64,000 nucleotides of DNA from Nannochloropsis oceanica. Its lineage: Eukaryota; Sar; Eustigmatophyceae; Eustigmatales; Monodopsidaceae. Position 1 is the first letter of the stretch, and each line of letters starts with the position of its first letter. Of the stretch, positions 31,501 to 42,034 are shown one piece after another. Below the pieces are notes generated by a model. That model was not told the origin of the DNA, made no database searches, and saw only the letters and a list, made by a program, of their open reading frames with translations. The DNA is taken from contig CP038111.1 of NCBI GenBank assembly GCA_004519485.1, positions 502,001 to 566,000 of the forward strand, read 5' to 3'. Made by a program: the position numbers and the translations under genes.

Positions 31501-32139
31501 AGAGAGAAGAGATGAAAGGAACAAATCACGTACCTGTGTGTTCACCGCCTTTTCCAGCTTAGCCAGGGGTCCGTTTGGATCTGCTTGTCCCAGGAAGATT
31601 GGTTTAAATTGATTCATCCCCGCATTGGTGAAGAGAAGAGTAGGATCGGACAGGGGGACGACGGGGGAGGAGGGCACGAAGCTGTGGCCATGCTTTTCTA
31701 TGAAATAGTCGATAAACGTTTGACGGACCCTGTTCACCGGCCAGTTTTCAGCAGAGAACGAGGAGGAGGGGGAGGAAGAGGAGGGAGGGGAGAGAGAGGA
31801 GGCAGACATGCGGAGAAGCAGGGCAGGGCGGAGGGAGGGGCTGCTGTGTGGAGAGTGCCTGTTGCCGGGTGGACGATTGAAGATAAAAACATGCACATAT
31901 TATGAGTGCCACCGTTCGTTGATGAACGACGGATGCGGAATTTTTATACGATAGAGCATGGCTACCAATGGGTGTTCCTCTCCCTCCCCTCTTCCCAGCC
32001 ATCCCACCGCGGCGAGCACGTACCTCCTCATCAGGCTGGCGCCAGCCGCTCGATTCAAGACGCCCGCACGCTGTCCAGGGTAAGGAACCAAGAAACCACG
32101 GCACGTCCGTGTCGCGACGGTGAACAGCATGACCACCAT
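28517..32139 (-). CDS. ALAS: Alanyl-tRNA synthetase, probable two-start organellar/cytosolic form
   Basis: Exons 32139-32024, 31843-31534 and 31273-28517, introns 180 and 260 bp, both GT-AG with GTACGT donors; about 1060 residues. The catalytic domain starts at [15 protein letters not shown] and runs through [11 protein letters not shown], then (exon 3) [16 protein letters not shown] and [13 protein letters not shown]. The editing domain has HTMTH and CGGTH zinc motifs, and the C-Ala domain follows. It charges tRNA-Ala and clears Ser/Gly mischarging. Exon 1 encodes a basic, acid-free leader ([15 protein letters not shown] ... [11 protein letters not shown]), a mitochondrial-type presequence that joins in frame (phase 2) to exon 2. 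A second ATG at 31809 (MSASSLSPP) would give a cytosolic form of 1010 residues. The exon 1 assignment rests on phase and composition only. Confidence 0.85.
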
Positions 32140-32761
32140 GGCGAGTCGATGGCCTGATCAAATGTCCATTAAAACAGAAAGGAAGTGGTAGACAGTGAGA
32201 GGGGGGAAGCCACCTCAGCACCCTCAGCCACGACACATACGCGTTGCTTCACCTTTACACATACCTGAGGGAGATATCCTCACACCACTATTCATTTGCT
32301 GAGGCGCCCGCCCGCTCTTATTCACGTTGCTACTGTCGTCGCCGTGTTCCCGCCGTAGTGGCTTTTGAAAGAGCCCCTGTGAATAATAAGTAGGGCGGGA
32401 TAATACGAGGACGTGTCGATGGTGTGATGAGATCATCTGATACTAAAGCGAGAGTGCGGGGGGCGCGTTGAGAGGCCCCTTAAAAACTCACACAGGCATC
32501 CAGCGGCAAGGCAACAACCGGGACAAGCTCCCCAATCTTCTCTCGCGTTGCGTGGCTGGATGTGGCTGTCATGGCGTTTGGTTAGTATCGTGATTGGGTC
32601 CCCGATCATGACGGACGTGCTCGCCCGTGGCCTGCCTCGAAGTCGTTCTTCACCTCCCTCCTGCCTCTTACCCCTATACCGCTAGCGAACTTGAAATACA
32701 GGCAGTTTATTACAGCGGACTTCGACCAACTACGCAACGACTACTGCCATCACACGGCCGT
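32140..32761. promoter_or_regulatory. Divergent promoter region, AlaRS / MED8
   Basis: Both promoters should lie here. The MED8 frame is open upstream of its ATG to about 32627, with an acceptor-like AATACAG at 32695-32701, so a short 5' coding exon of MED8 may be hidden here. Confidence 0.4.
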
Positions 32762-33400
32762 ATGTCGACAGGGGAAGTCTCGGCGGCCTTGGGGCAGTAC
32801 GAGAATCGTGCCAAGACCCTCCTTACTCGCCTTGGGCAACTCGCGGAGCACTTGAGGCAAATTCTGGCTAATCCACTGCACGCCCACCCCGACTGGCCCA
32901 CTATCGTCACGCATTTTCGAGTGACAGAAACTCAACTTGAGCAGTTGCATCGGGACGTACAACCCCTCTTGCAGTACTTTGTCTTGAGGCCGGCGTCGCA
33001 CCCGTCAAGGCCTCCGCCGCCTCATGCAGACATCCCACTTATGTTGTCGACTCGCTCCTACCTCGAGATGGAGGGTGAAGAGGCACAGCTGCAAGCGACT
33101 TATTGGGACAGGATCCAGACGCAGGCACACGTGAAAGAAGAGGACGAAGAAGATTCGGAGGGAGGGGTGGAAGGGTTGATAGAGAGAGTGAACGAGGCGG
33201 TAGAACGTGTAGGGATAGTGTGCGATTGGCGTTTGGCAGAGTTCAAGGAGAGGATGAATGCGTATAAGAGCCCAGGGCTTAAGGTGCCGGCATGGCGAAA
33301 GGATGCGGCGGCAAGGGCGGAGGAGGCGTTTGCATGGTGTGAAGCCAGGACGGATGGACGGGTGGTACGTCCCTTACCGGCAGCAGCACCCAGGAGATGA
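32762..33400 (+). CDS. MED8: Mediator subunit MED8
   Basis: About 212 residues from ATG 32762. The N-terminal helix region (ENRAKTLLTRLGQLAEHLRQIL) is followed by HPDWPTIVTHFRVTETQLEQL and LLQYFVLRPA. These parallel the WP...F.V...QL pattern and VVHP segment of MED8. Next comes DIPLMLSTRSYLEMEGEEAQL, close to the ILPVMLSSKLLPEME motif of plant MED8. An acidic insert and a helical C-terminus end the protein. MED8 belongs to the Mediator head module that bridges activators and RNA polymerase II. The N-terminus may be incomplete: plant homologues carry extra helix there, and the frame is open upstream without an ATG. Confidence 0.7.
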   Translation: MSTGEVSAALGQYENRAKTLLTRLGQLAEHLRQILANPLHAHPDWPTIVTHFRVTETQLEQLHRDVQPLLQYFVLRPASHPSRPPPPHADIPLMLSTRSYLEMEGEEAQLQATYWDRIQTQAHVKEEDEEDSEGGVEGLIERVNEAVERVGIVCDWRLAEFKERMNAYKSPGLKVPAWRKDAAARAEEAFAWCEARTDGRVVRPLPAAAPRR

Positions 33401-34124
33401 GATGATGGGGGGGGCATTGGGCGATAGAATATTGGCTTGTAAAATTTGAGAAGGATATAGAAAAGAGAGATAGGTGCGAGCCATGTTGGTGTTTCTTTCC
33501 ATGTTTCTATGAAAGCTTCTTGTTGTCAAGTAAAGCATTCTCTCGTTCGTAATGCCCCGTGCCCCTCAATTGTCATCGGTGCCAGCCACAGTCTTCTTCT
33601 CCCGCTTCTTCTTATTTCCTTCTTTCTCTTTTTCTCGTTCTTCTTGGTTATTGACTTTGCCTCCTCCTCTTCTCCATTGTAATTGTAACTATATTTAAAC
33701 TATTCTAACGACTCCTCTTGATTCTAATTCGTCGTATTTCATCCATTATTTGTGTGTTATGCTTGTTCTTCTTGTTATTGTTGTGGTCGCTCCGAGTTTG
33801 ATAGTGCTGATCAAGCAATCTCTGCCGCACACACACACACTTCCGACAGAGGCTAGTATTTCTTCTCTTTCCAATTTGATAATACTCGTGTCTCTCCCAC
33901 TTGGTACTAATATGGCTTATCGTGTACATGTAGATCATGAAGTTGTTGACTATTCCTCCTCCTCCTCCCCCTATTTCCATTCCACCCATTCTTCCTTCCA
34001 CTTTCTAGTCATTGGGCTCGTGGGCGTGTGTGGGTGACTGAGGCGGTCTTTACATGTCCTCCACCTCGCCAACCTGCCCTTTGAAACCCGCTTCCATCTT
34101 TCCTGCCTTCCCTCCACCCTCCTC
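33401..34124. other. Convergent intergenic region
   Basis: Contains 3' UTRs of MED8 and the bZIP gene. A C-and-T-rich plus strand (33590-33680) and a short (CA)n run (33830-33840) are the only structure seen. Confidence 0.45.
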
Positions 34125-36208
34125 TTATCTGAAGGCCAAGACAGTTGGATAATCAGTTGGGAAGCTCGGATCCCTGAGGCTAGTCAGCCCTCCCATATAG
34201 TGCGTCACATACCCCCCCGAATACACGGGGAACAAACGTAGCCTTGCGCCTGGGCGAGAAAGGGAAGGAGGAGGGAAAAGAGAGAGAAAGCGGGGAAGCG
34301 AGGGACGTCAGAACAAGGGCGGAATCATGGAAAATAATAACGTGGTAGGAAGGATGGAGAGGGAATGTGGGAAGGAGGGAGGGAAGGAGGGAGGGAAGGA
34401 GGGAGGGAAGGAGGGAGAGCGGATACGTACCTATCGCCCCTTGGGTTTTGGTCTGGTAAAGTACTACCAACGAATGCGACAATTGTTTCGCCACACACTC
34501 ATACGCAAACTGTATGTACTGCAATGCCGAATCCACTGGTGGTTTCGCCTCCCCCCCTCCTTCTGCTCCCCCTGCGGGCAACGCCGGTAACGGACACAAA
34601 GGGTTGCGCTCCAGGACCATGCACCGGTTCTGGCAGTCTTCCACCGTCACACCGTAATGCATCATCCAAGCTTCATTGATGCTTCGAATCCTAAAGGGTG
34701 CTTGCAAGGCAAACACGATCCGCGGCTCCTCCGTCGGGTCCTCCGCCATCTGCAGCGTGCTTGGCGCGGTCTGAAACAGCTGCCCTCCACACACCCGCCG
34801 CAATTGCTGCATGAACCCCATCACATCAAACACCACCGACAACCGCCGAAGCTTCGTCTCCACGGGTGTGAATTCTGCTTGTAGCATCCCGCATAACCCC
34901 AGCTCCATCTGGCACCCGCAAGCCACAGCATTCTCGCTCTTCATCGTCCACCGACACATCAACCTTGGCCCGGCCGCCATGATGATGTATTGGGACTCGG
35001 CGTAAAACTGCACCCGCACCCGCTCTCTGTACGTCCGCGACAAAGAGTCAATCAACACGGTAAAGCTCGCCGTATCCCGAATCGTGGAGTCGATACCCCT
35101 CACGTAACGCGTCTGCTGCTCCACGTCCCCTGCCGGGAAATATCGGTAGGGGGTAACGGGGAGCTTCATGACGAAATCCTCGGTGAGTAAGGCCGCCCAT
35201 TTCCTCCGGTTCAACTCCCCCCTCGCACGGTAAAGCAAGAATGTCTGCAGCATCTGCTTCTTCATCGTGCTGTTCTCCACCGTCTGTGCTTGGGACACTT
35301 CTCGGGTCTTATCCCACTTGTCCTTTGCATCACTCAGAGACTGCAGCTGATGCCGCAGCGTTTCCAGATACGCCTTCTTCCGCAGCCGCGTGTTTCTAGC
35401 ATGCTCCCGATTTCGCATCTTCTGCGTGTCCGCCGCCACCTTCCCTCCCCCTCCTCCTCCCACGCTATTCCCCCCCCCGCTTGCCCCCCTGCTCCCCTTC
35501 GTCTTCTTCCCTGCCGCCTTGGCCGCCGTCCCCTTCCTCCCTCCTCCTCCTCCCCCCCCCCCCCCCTTTTCCCGATGACATTTGACCCCCACCCGTCCCT
35601 GTCGCCATCAACGCGGTTTCCGGGTCCTCAACTACCTCTTCTTCATCAAAGTCATCAGCTAGACTACTAGCATCCGAATACTCAAACCCGCTCCCATGGC
35701 TCCCCCCACTTTTCCCTCCCCCCAGTCCCCCCCCATCATCGCTCGTCCCACTATGCGACAACATGTTCTGCAACGCTGCCGGTAATGGCACGTTGTCATC
35801 CAAGGTCGTCGTCAACTGTCCTTCCAGTCCCCTCGATCCCATTCCTTCTCCGGCACCTGTTCCAGTACGTGCTCCGTCCCCTCCTTCCCCTCCCCCCCCT
35901 TCTGCGTTATGCTGCCAGCCCGACATCAGCGCCACTACATCGTCCATAGGGAGATTATCTGCATAGTTATCAAACTGGTTAAACAAGGTCTCGGTCAGTT
36001 CATCCTCCGCTTGCGTGAAGGCCGGTGTAGCAGATGCAGCAGCAGCATCAGTATCAGCGGCCGCAGCAGCTGAAGCAGCAACAGAAGTGCCAGCCGTGTG
36101 GAATGCAATACTGTTGCTGTTGCTGCTGACGGCGGCTTGTTGGGTGTCCTTGCCTTGCCCTTGCTGGCCACTTGCACCACCCCTTAGGCGCCGCGTCAAC
36201 CCTCTCAT
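34125..36208 (-). CDS. bZIP-PAS transcription factor, reading frame broken at a homopolymer
   Basis: The N-terminal half is open from ATG 36208. The bZIP half is open in another frame down to 34431, and a last exon 34249-34125 follows a 181-bp intron (TAG|GTACGT ... CAG|GCG, phase 1). The two frames meet at a run of 15 C at 35552-35566 (G in sense). Removing one base restores a single frame of about 633 residues. The N-terminus is Gly/Ala/Ser-rich with acidic patches. The basic region reads NREHARNTRLRKKAYLETL (N-x7-R), followed by the leucine zipper. The C-terminal part contains a PAS-like segment (FALQAPFRIRSINEAWMMHYGV). bZIP-PAS proteins are common in stramenopiles. It lacks the NCRFLQ flavin motif of aureochrome LOV domains, so light sensing is not supported. 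The protein ends in VLAFR. Confidence 0.8.
34363..34420 (+). repeat. GGGAAGGAGGGA tandem repeat in the bZIP intron
   Basis: About four 12-bp units of GGGAAGGAGGGA, lying just inside the donor end of the last bZIP intron. In sense orientation it is a CCCT-rich tract. Confidence 0.85.
35552..35566 (+). repeat. C15 homopolymer inside the bZIP gene
   Basis: Fifteen consecutive C in coding sequence (Gly codons in sense). It sits exactly where the frame must shift by one base. Confidence 0.9.
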
Positions 36209-36925
36209 GATTATGCTGCTGGTTGGTCGACGCTGCTTGCTTTGAGCCGGTGCGATGTGCTCGGGTTGTGGTTGATATACGTTAGGGTGCTAGGGGACTT
36301 GGTACTGTTGCTAGGGGACTTGGTACTGTTGCTGATGGTCTTGGTAGTTCTATGTCTCCTCTGCTGCTGACGCTGGTCGAACAAGAACACAACGCAGCAG
36401 CAGGGGCAGATATTACAGGGGAAACTTCTTCCTTCGGGTTTCTTGGTGAAAGCAAGCAAATGAAATCGGGTGCACCGCAGTGCTTAATCCACACCGGTCA
36501 TCCCCCGTTTCCCTGTATAAATGAGTGTGTGGGCAGAATGTGAGTCAGTCGTGTTATACCAAGTGTGTTCGGGTCGATATGAGCAAGCAGCGAGAAAGCA
36601 CCTCTTCTTCATCTTCAGTCACTCTATGGGATTCTCGCTCACGTGGGGCTGGCTGGGTGTTTATCGTCCGCCACCATAACCCCGGTGAGGGACAGTGCGG
36701 CACTGGTAACCAGTTATGCCACTCATAAGTGTACGACAAGGAACAAACGCAGACGAAAACGAGGGCAATTTTTTGGTGCAAGTTCTTTTGCATCACGATA
36801 AGACATTGCTTTTACCCATGGCCTTTCGTTCTTTTCGGGAAATCGCATAAATACAAAAACCATTCCCCCTCCTCCCGTCCCAACTCCCGCATACACGCAG
36901 TTCTGCATACACTCTTGTCGATATA
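36209..36925. promoter_or_regulatory. Promoter region of the bZIP gene
   Basis: Upstream of the bZIP start and downstream of the MFS gene. A direct repeat of an 18-bp unit (GCTAGGGGACTTGGTACT) occurs at 36289-36306 and 36310-36327. No ORF was recognised. Confidence 0.45.
36289..36327 (+). repeat. Direct repeat upstream of the bZIP gene
   Basis: Two adjacent copies of GCTAGGGGACTTGGTACT separated by GTT, 80-120 bp upstream of the bZIP ATG at 36208. A repeated binding site is possible. Confidence 0.7.
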
Positions 36926-39085
36926 TTACACCGTTGTGATCTTCTCCCTCGCCTCCTCCTCATACTCCTCATCATCGGGCAACAGCCGCAGCATTGACCC
37001 CCCAACCTCCTCCTCCTCCTCTCCATCTCCCCTCCCTCCCCGATTCTCCTCCATCCCCTCGTCCTCCCCCCTCATTCCTATTCCCTTCACATCCGTCTCC
37101 AACATCCCAACTGTCACCCCAGCACCCACCAACGCAATCGTCGCACACATGGCCAACACAACCTCTAACCCCCACGAATCCAACAAGGGAGGAAAGAAGT
37201 ACCCACCCACCCACCCACCCACCTTCCCCGCAGCCGCCGCCACGCCATTCAAAGACGCCTTGACGTCCCTAGGGAATAATCTGGAAGGGTATAAATACGT
37301 GGTTGATCCTGGTCCAAAATTAAAGAAGGTAAAGCTGAGGCCGAACAGGATGACGGCTACCCACCCTTGTCCTGAGTTTGCCAAGCGTTCGCCTGTACAA
37401 GCCAGGAGGAGGTAGAGAAGAGCACATACCAAGAATCCCTGCGTTTGGATATAGCGCGGGCCCAGGCGCGTGATAAAAAGGACAGAGAGAAAGTATCCAG
37501 GTAGGGCAATGAGTGACAAGATCAAACTTGTCTGGCTATCCGTCCGGAAAGTCGCGCGGTAGTCCACCTCATTCCCAATGCTGCTGCTGCTGCTTCTCCA
37601 GAACCCGCTACTACCACCTCCACTGCTCCAACCACTCCCCTCCCCTCCCTCCTTATTCTCTCCTCCCTTGCCAAACAATATCGTCCCTATCACGGGCTGA
37701 AACAGGGTATTACCAAAAAAACAGACATCATACAAGAACCATGTTAGGCTGCATCCGAGCAAACGCCGCCTCAAACCCGTGTCGCTCAATGCGAGCCAAA
37801 CATGCTCACCCGCCGCCCATGCTCCCACCCCAACTTGTTCTTCCCCCTGCAAAGGCAAAGAAGGGAGGGAGGAGAGGGTGAGGGCCGCCTCGGCGTCCTC
37901 CCCAGCTCCTGCCGCAGTGGCGTCTTCCACCACATCGTCTAGGAGGGATAGGGAAGGGCGGGGGGGTTTCGGACGACCCCACATTTGTCTTCCTCGTCCC
38001 CCCCTTCCTCTATTCTCCGCTCCATCGCGGCGACGACGACGGCAATGCGTGACCCATCCCAGGAGAAGGATGAGTAGGCCCGGGAGAGCACCGAAGCCAA
38101 GGAGGAAGCGGAAGACGGCCTGATCCCCCTTACTCGTACTATTGCTGCTATGGCTGTTGCTGCCGCTGCCGTTGCTACTGCTGTTGGTGACCTGGAGCGG
38201 AAAGAATTTGTCGGACGGGTGGGAGGTGATGGCGGTTGTGGAGACAAAGGAAGAGAAGGAGGGGGAGGAGGGGTGGAGAGGTAGGCAGTAGGCTAGAAGG
38301 AGGGCGAGTGCATTATATGAAACAAACGCCACACCCTGCGAAGAAAATACGAGAGCAACCATCCGATCACTACTACTACTTCTGTTGCTGTTGTTGTTGT
38401 TGTTGTGATTGCTGCTTAAAGAGGACGAGGACGAAGAGGACGACGACGACGAAGACGCGTTTGAAGACATAGCGGCCGCCAACGGATAAACACCTCCTGC
38501 CCCCACCCCCAAGAAGAACCTCGCCACTGCCAGCTTCCAATAAATCTGAGGTGGAAACACCAATGTGCTCCCCATAGCTCCTGCGACTTGCAGCAGCATG
38601 ATGAATTTGAACGCACGCGAGAGGCCCAAGGCATCCCCAAGCAAGCCACCTAGAAGCTGCCCGGCGATCATGCCTAATGGGAGGGAAGAGAGACGGAAAT
38701 GGAAAGAGCGAAGGATGAGAGGAAGATGGGCGAATCAGCCAACATCAAAAGAAAGGTGGAAGATAGAACCATGCGATCAGGAAGTCATCACACGACACCA
38801 AACAGGAGAAAGTGCGAACAAGAAAAGTCAACCGCATTCACAATAGGACAGGCACATACCCGCAAACATGGTCGAGGCACACAAACTCTTGTGAGTTTCG
38901 GACAAAGGATAAACCCCATCCATCAGCACCAAGACCAGCGAAATGTTGACAATGTTGTACGCCGTGCTAAAGCCCCCGATGCAGGAAAGGAGAATGTCCA
39001 TGCTGAGGCGGGTCTTCGGGAAGCGGAAGGAGGCAAGGAGGGACTGTCTCTGGCGGCCGACCCAGCTGCTGTTGTTGATCGCCAT
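36926..39085 (-). CDS. Major facilitator transporter, PHT1 phosphate-like
   Basis: Exons 39085-38860 and 38673-36926, intron 186 bp (GCGG|GTATGT ... ATTAG|GCA, phase 1), about 657 residues. The splice joins CASTMFAG to MIAGQLLGGLLGDALG, restoring the first membrane helices and the MFS loop motif (GGLLGDALGLSRAF). About 12 hydrophobic segments follow, including LAVARFFLGVGAGGVYPLAAAM, VAFVSYNALALLLAYCL, WFLYDVCFFGNTLFQPVIG and the late FNFGPGSTTYLYPSRLFP. The last resembles the NFGPN..T...E.FP motif of PHT1 proton/phosphate symporters, though the acidic residue after YP is Ser. Three long Ser/Asn/Gly-rich inserts and an acidic cytosolic tail enlarge it. Substrate is inferred. Confidence 0.75.
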
Positions 39086-40846
39086 GATGACGCCAGAAAA
39101 GAAGGCGAACTATTGATACGTTGGTGGCATGGTGACTGAACAGGCCGACGCCTGCTCCTGTGTTTATAGACGTGAAAGAGTGTTGCGTCATCCACGGGGG
39201 AGGAGGAGGGGAGGCCAAAGTTTGAATAAGCAATTGCGTGATGTTTATAGAATCTGCTCGTCCTGCCTATCTCTAACTGCCTCTAAACTGGTCGGATCGG
39301 GCTGGCAGCGTGGTTGTGTCATGTCGAGCTCACATTATATTTAACTTTAAGTATACTTTCATGATGAGCGCTGACCTCACTTCGCCGACGTCATCACCCC
39401 TATGAATTTGAGGAATCTGTCCTCCCGCCACTTTTCCACTATGACGCATGCTCGCGATAATCGTTATCAAAAATCCACAATTTGTTGCCTTGTACCTCTT
39501 GTAAAATTTGAGTAGAACGAGGAGATCGGAAGTTGAGATCGCTCCTTTGGGAACAGGAGCGGGAAGCAATGAACGGGGTTGAAGGTGAATTTGGTGCGTT
39601 TGGGGTTCCACATCGATGGTAAGATGCTCCATCAAATAAAATTACATCGTTTTATAGCCTACCCACAGATAAATAACGCTCAAACCATGGTTTTACCCTA
39701 GTTTCTCATGCATTTCTGTAAAATGTGTGTTTTCAACAGTTGTGGGTAGACGTGGAGATGCACTCACAGCTTCAAGAAAGCTTGAATGATGCAAATGACA
39801 CAAGTTTTAGATGCGAGAAGTGTGTGCTATAATCAGATATGTTATCAGTCGTAATTTCATGGGACATGGGATCATCCCATCCCATGTCGATGGGTAGCCA
39901 GGGCTGTAAGACGCAACATGGGCGACGATTTGAATCGGTAGGCCATGTGAGAAGAAGACAACAAAGAACCGGCATTTCTCTTTCCTGAATGAAAAGCAAA
40001 GACAACCAGTACCCGCACATGCGAGCCCATCTAAATGCCACTCGAGTGATTTTTAAGTGTGTCATGTCTTGTCCTGCCTGTCCCTATGGAGCGAGTTGGC
40101 GTCGTGCTGAATGCCAGAGGCCGGGGCATATCATTGTCTCATGTCATCGCCCTTGGGTGTGACGTGTAAGGCGAGTGGGTGTCTGATGGGGATGACTGGC
40201 CACCCAGACTCACGTTCCATTTCATTTCATCCGCCACGTGCCCGTTTTTCATGTCTCACTCGTATCTTGAGAGAGTGGCAACGTGGGGGCCAATGCACGT
40301 GACTTTCAAGGCAGCCTCGTCTTGACATCACGCGTCTCAAGAGGAATTGAAGCCTCGAGATCTAAAATTACCGGCCTCCACGCTGTCCGTCGTCCTTCGT
40401 ACAATACTCACAAATTCACGACTAGGGACAGGAACAGGCAGCACAGGACAATGGTGACACTTTAAATTATTGTGAGCCCCAGATGCAGGCCTCCTGGAGT
40501 CGCTTGCCCTCGGTGCCCAGCGCTGGGAATGTGATGCTGTTGTCCAGTGGATCTCCCGTACCCACTCGCCTTTGACCCCCATCCTTCACCCACATACACA
40601 CACAGGGCCCGGCTGGTCAGCCGCTGGAGGCAGTCGCCTTGTAAGCGTGGCCGAAGAGTCGTACATTTCTATCCAGTGGCAACAGCAGCAGTAACAGCGA
40701 GGAGGGAGGAACTTCAATCGAACGGAAAGGAACCTGCGCATCCACATCACTAAGGAAAAGTGGCGTAGAAGCAGCAGGAACCGCAGTATTAGAGGCAGCC
40801 TGCATCATCAGTATAGTATATCAGAAGTGTAGAGATAGCATAATTC
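39086..40846. promoter_or_regulatory. Long divergent intergenic region, MFS / TPP
   Basis: At 1.76 kb this is the longest gene-free stretch. Only short ORFs of random composition are present. AT-rich patches lie at 39330-39360 and 39640-39680. Two CACGTG palindromes sit about 550-610 bp upstream of the TPP start (listed separately). No tRNA-like boxes were seen. Confidence 0.45.
40235..40301. promoter_or_regulatory. Pair of CACGTG (G-box/E-box) palindromes
   Basis: CACGTG occurs at 40235-40240 and 40296-40301, 61 bp apart, roughly six helical turns. This core is bound by bZIP and bHLH factors in many eukaryotes. Function here is inference from motif alone. Confidence 0.4.
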
Positions 40847-42034
40847 ATGGCCGCAGTACTAGCAACCGTGGCTTCGCCCACTGACAATAAAACCGCCACT
40901 CCGGGATCAGGGGGAGGACAAGACAGCAGCAGGGTGGCGCATCAACATCATCACCATGTCGTGGGCGGAAGCAGCAGCCTGGATACGATCACCTGCCACC
41001 ACACGATGAAGCACCATTGGGAAAAGGACGACGATGAAGGTGAAGGGGAAGGCCGCTTGCCTAACCACAAACGGCGACTCTCCATCTCCTCTTCCAATGC
41101 CTTAGAAAATTTTGAGTGTTTTCAAGACGTTGTGAAGAGCAAGCGCGTTGTCGTCCTTCTTGACTACGACGGCACCCTCACCCCTATCGTTAATGACCCT
41201 GCCAAAGCCCATCTCCCCACGGGCACTCGGGACATTCTCGTCGAGCTTGCCGAACGCTGCGTGGTGGGTATTGTCTCTGGGCGGTCGTTGCCAAAGGTCA
41301 AAGGCTTCGTCCAGGTGCCGTCGCTTTTTTATGCAGGCTCGCACGGGTTTGACATATGGGGACCGACAACTGAGTCGATGAGGTACCAGGTAGCCGCGGA
41401 TCAGCTGCCGCATCTCGCGACTTTGAGAGACAGTTTGACGGAAAAATTGTCGGGCATAACTGGGGCGGCAGTGGAGGACAATTTATTCAGTGTCTCGGTG
41501 CACTACCGAAATTGTGCGCCCGATGACGTCCCGGCCGTTTACGAGGCAGTGCAAGCGGCTCGCCAGGGGTTTCCGGGTATTCGATTCGGGACGGGGAAGT
41601 GTGTGTTTGAGCTGCGTCCCGATATTACGTGGGACAAGGGAAAGGCAATGGTGTGGTTGCTGCAGGCGCTGGGGTTGTGGGAGGAGGAGGACGTATTTGC
41701 GATCTATATTGGGGACGACACGACGGATGAGGATGCGTTTCAAATCTTCAACAGGGAGGCTCGGGCGGATGGAGTGGGCATTGTGGTTACGGCGGAGAAT
41801 AAATTGACGGGGGCGAAGTACAGTTTAAGAAATCCGGAGGAAGTAGCGGTGTTTTTGTCGAGGTTGGTAGAGACGAGAGGGCACGTGGAGGCGGGTCAAG
41901 CCGGAAACAGAAGTGTGAAGGACGTGAAATTGGACCTAGCACGACCGGCGTTGGAAGGAGCGTTTGAGAGACAATGCGAGTGGGAGGAGAAGAAGGTGGG
42001 GGGGGAGGGAGGGAAGGAGGAGGGGAATGTGTAA
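40847..42034 (+). CDS. TPP: Trehalose-6-phosphate phosphatase
   Basis: A single exon of 395 residues. After a His/Ser-rich 100-residue N-terminus comes a haloacid-dehalogenase-type phosphatase domain: LLDYDGTLTPIV with nucleophile Asp106 and acid/base Asp108, GIVSGRSL, FYAGSHGFDIWGP, SVSVHYRN, CVFELRPDITWDKGKA, and the Mg-binding GDDTTDEDAF at about 289-298. These are the TPP family boxes. The enzyme releases trehalose from trehalose-6-phosphate. No synthase domain is fused, so the substrate must come from a separate TPS. The C-terminal tail is Lys/Glu/Gly-rich. No targeting peptide is evident, so it is probably cytosolic. Confidence 0.92.
   Translation: MAAVLATVASPTDNKTATPGSGGGQDSSRVAHQHHHHVVGGSSSLDTITCHHTMKHHWEKDDDEGEGEGRLPNHKRRLSISSSNALENFECFQDVVKSKRVVVLLDYDGTLTPIVNDPAKAHLPTGTRDILVELAERCVVGIVSGRSLPKVKGFVQVPSLFYAGSHGFDIWGPTTESMRYQVAADQLPHLATLRDSLTEKLSGITGAAVEDNLFSVSVHYRNCAPDDVPAVYEAVQAARQGFPGIRFGTGKCVFELRPDITWDKGKAMVWLLQALGLWEEEDVFAIYIGDDTTDEDAFQIFNREARADGVGIVVTAENKLTGAKYSLRNPEEVAVFLSRLVETRGHVEAGQAGNRSVKDVKLDLARPALEGAFERQCEWEEKKVGGEGGKEEGNV

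Noticed and set aside
34125-36208. Aureochrome (bZIP-LOV photoreceptor)
   Set aside because: The PAS-like region lacks the flavin-binding NCRFLQ-type cysteine motif required for LOV photochemistry.
36729-37415. 228-codon plus-strand ORF overlapping the MFS 3' end
   Set aside because: Antisense to the well-supported transporter C-terminus; low-complexity Ser/Pro content.
39086-40846. tRNA or other RNA gene in the longest gap
   Set aside because: No A-box/B-box pair or cloverleaf-like arms found on reading either strand; a tRNAscan run would settle it.
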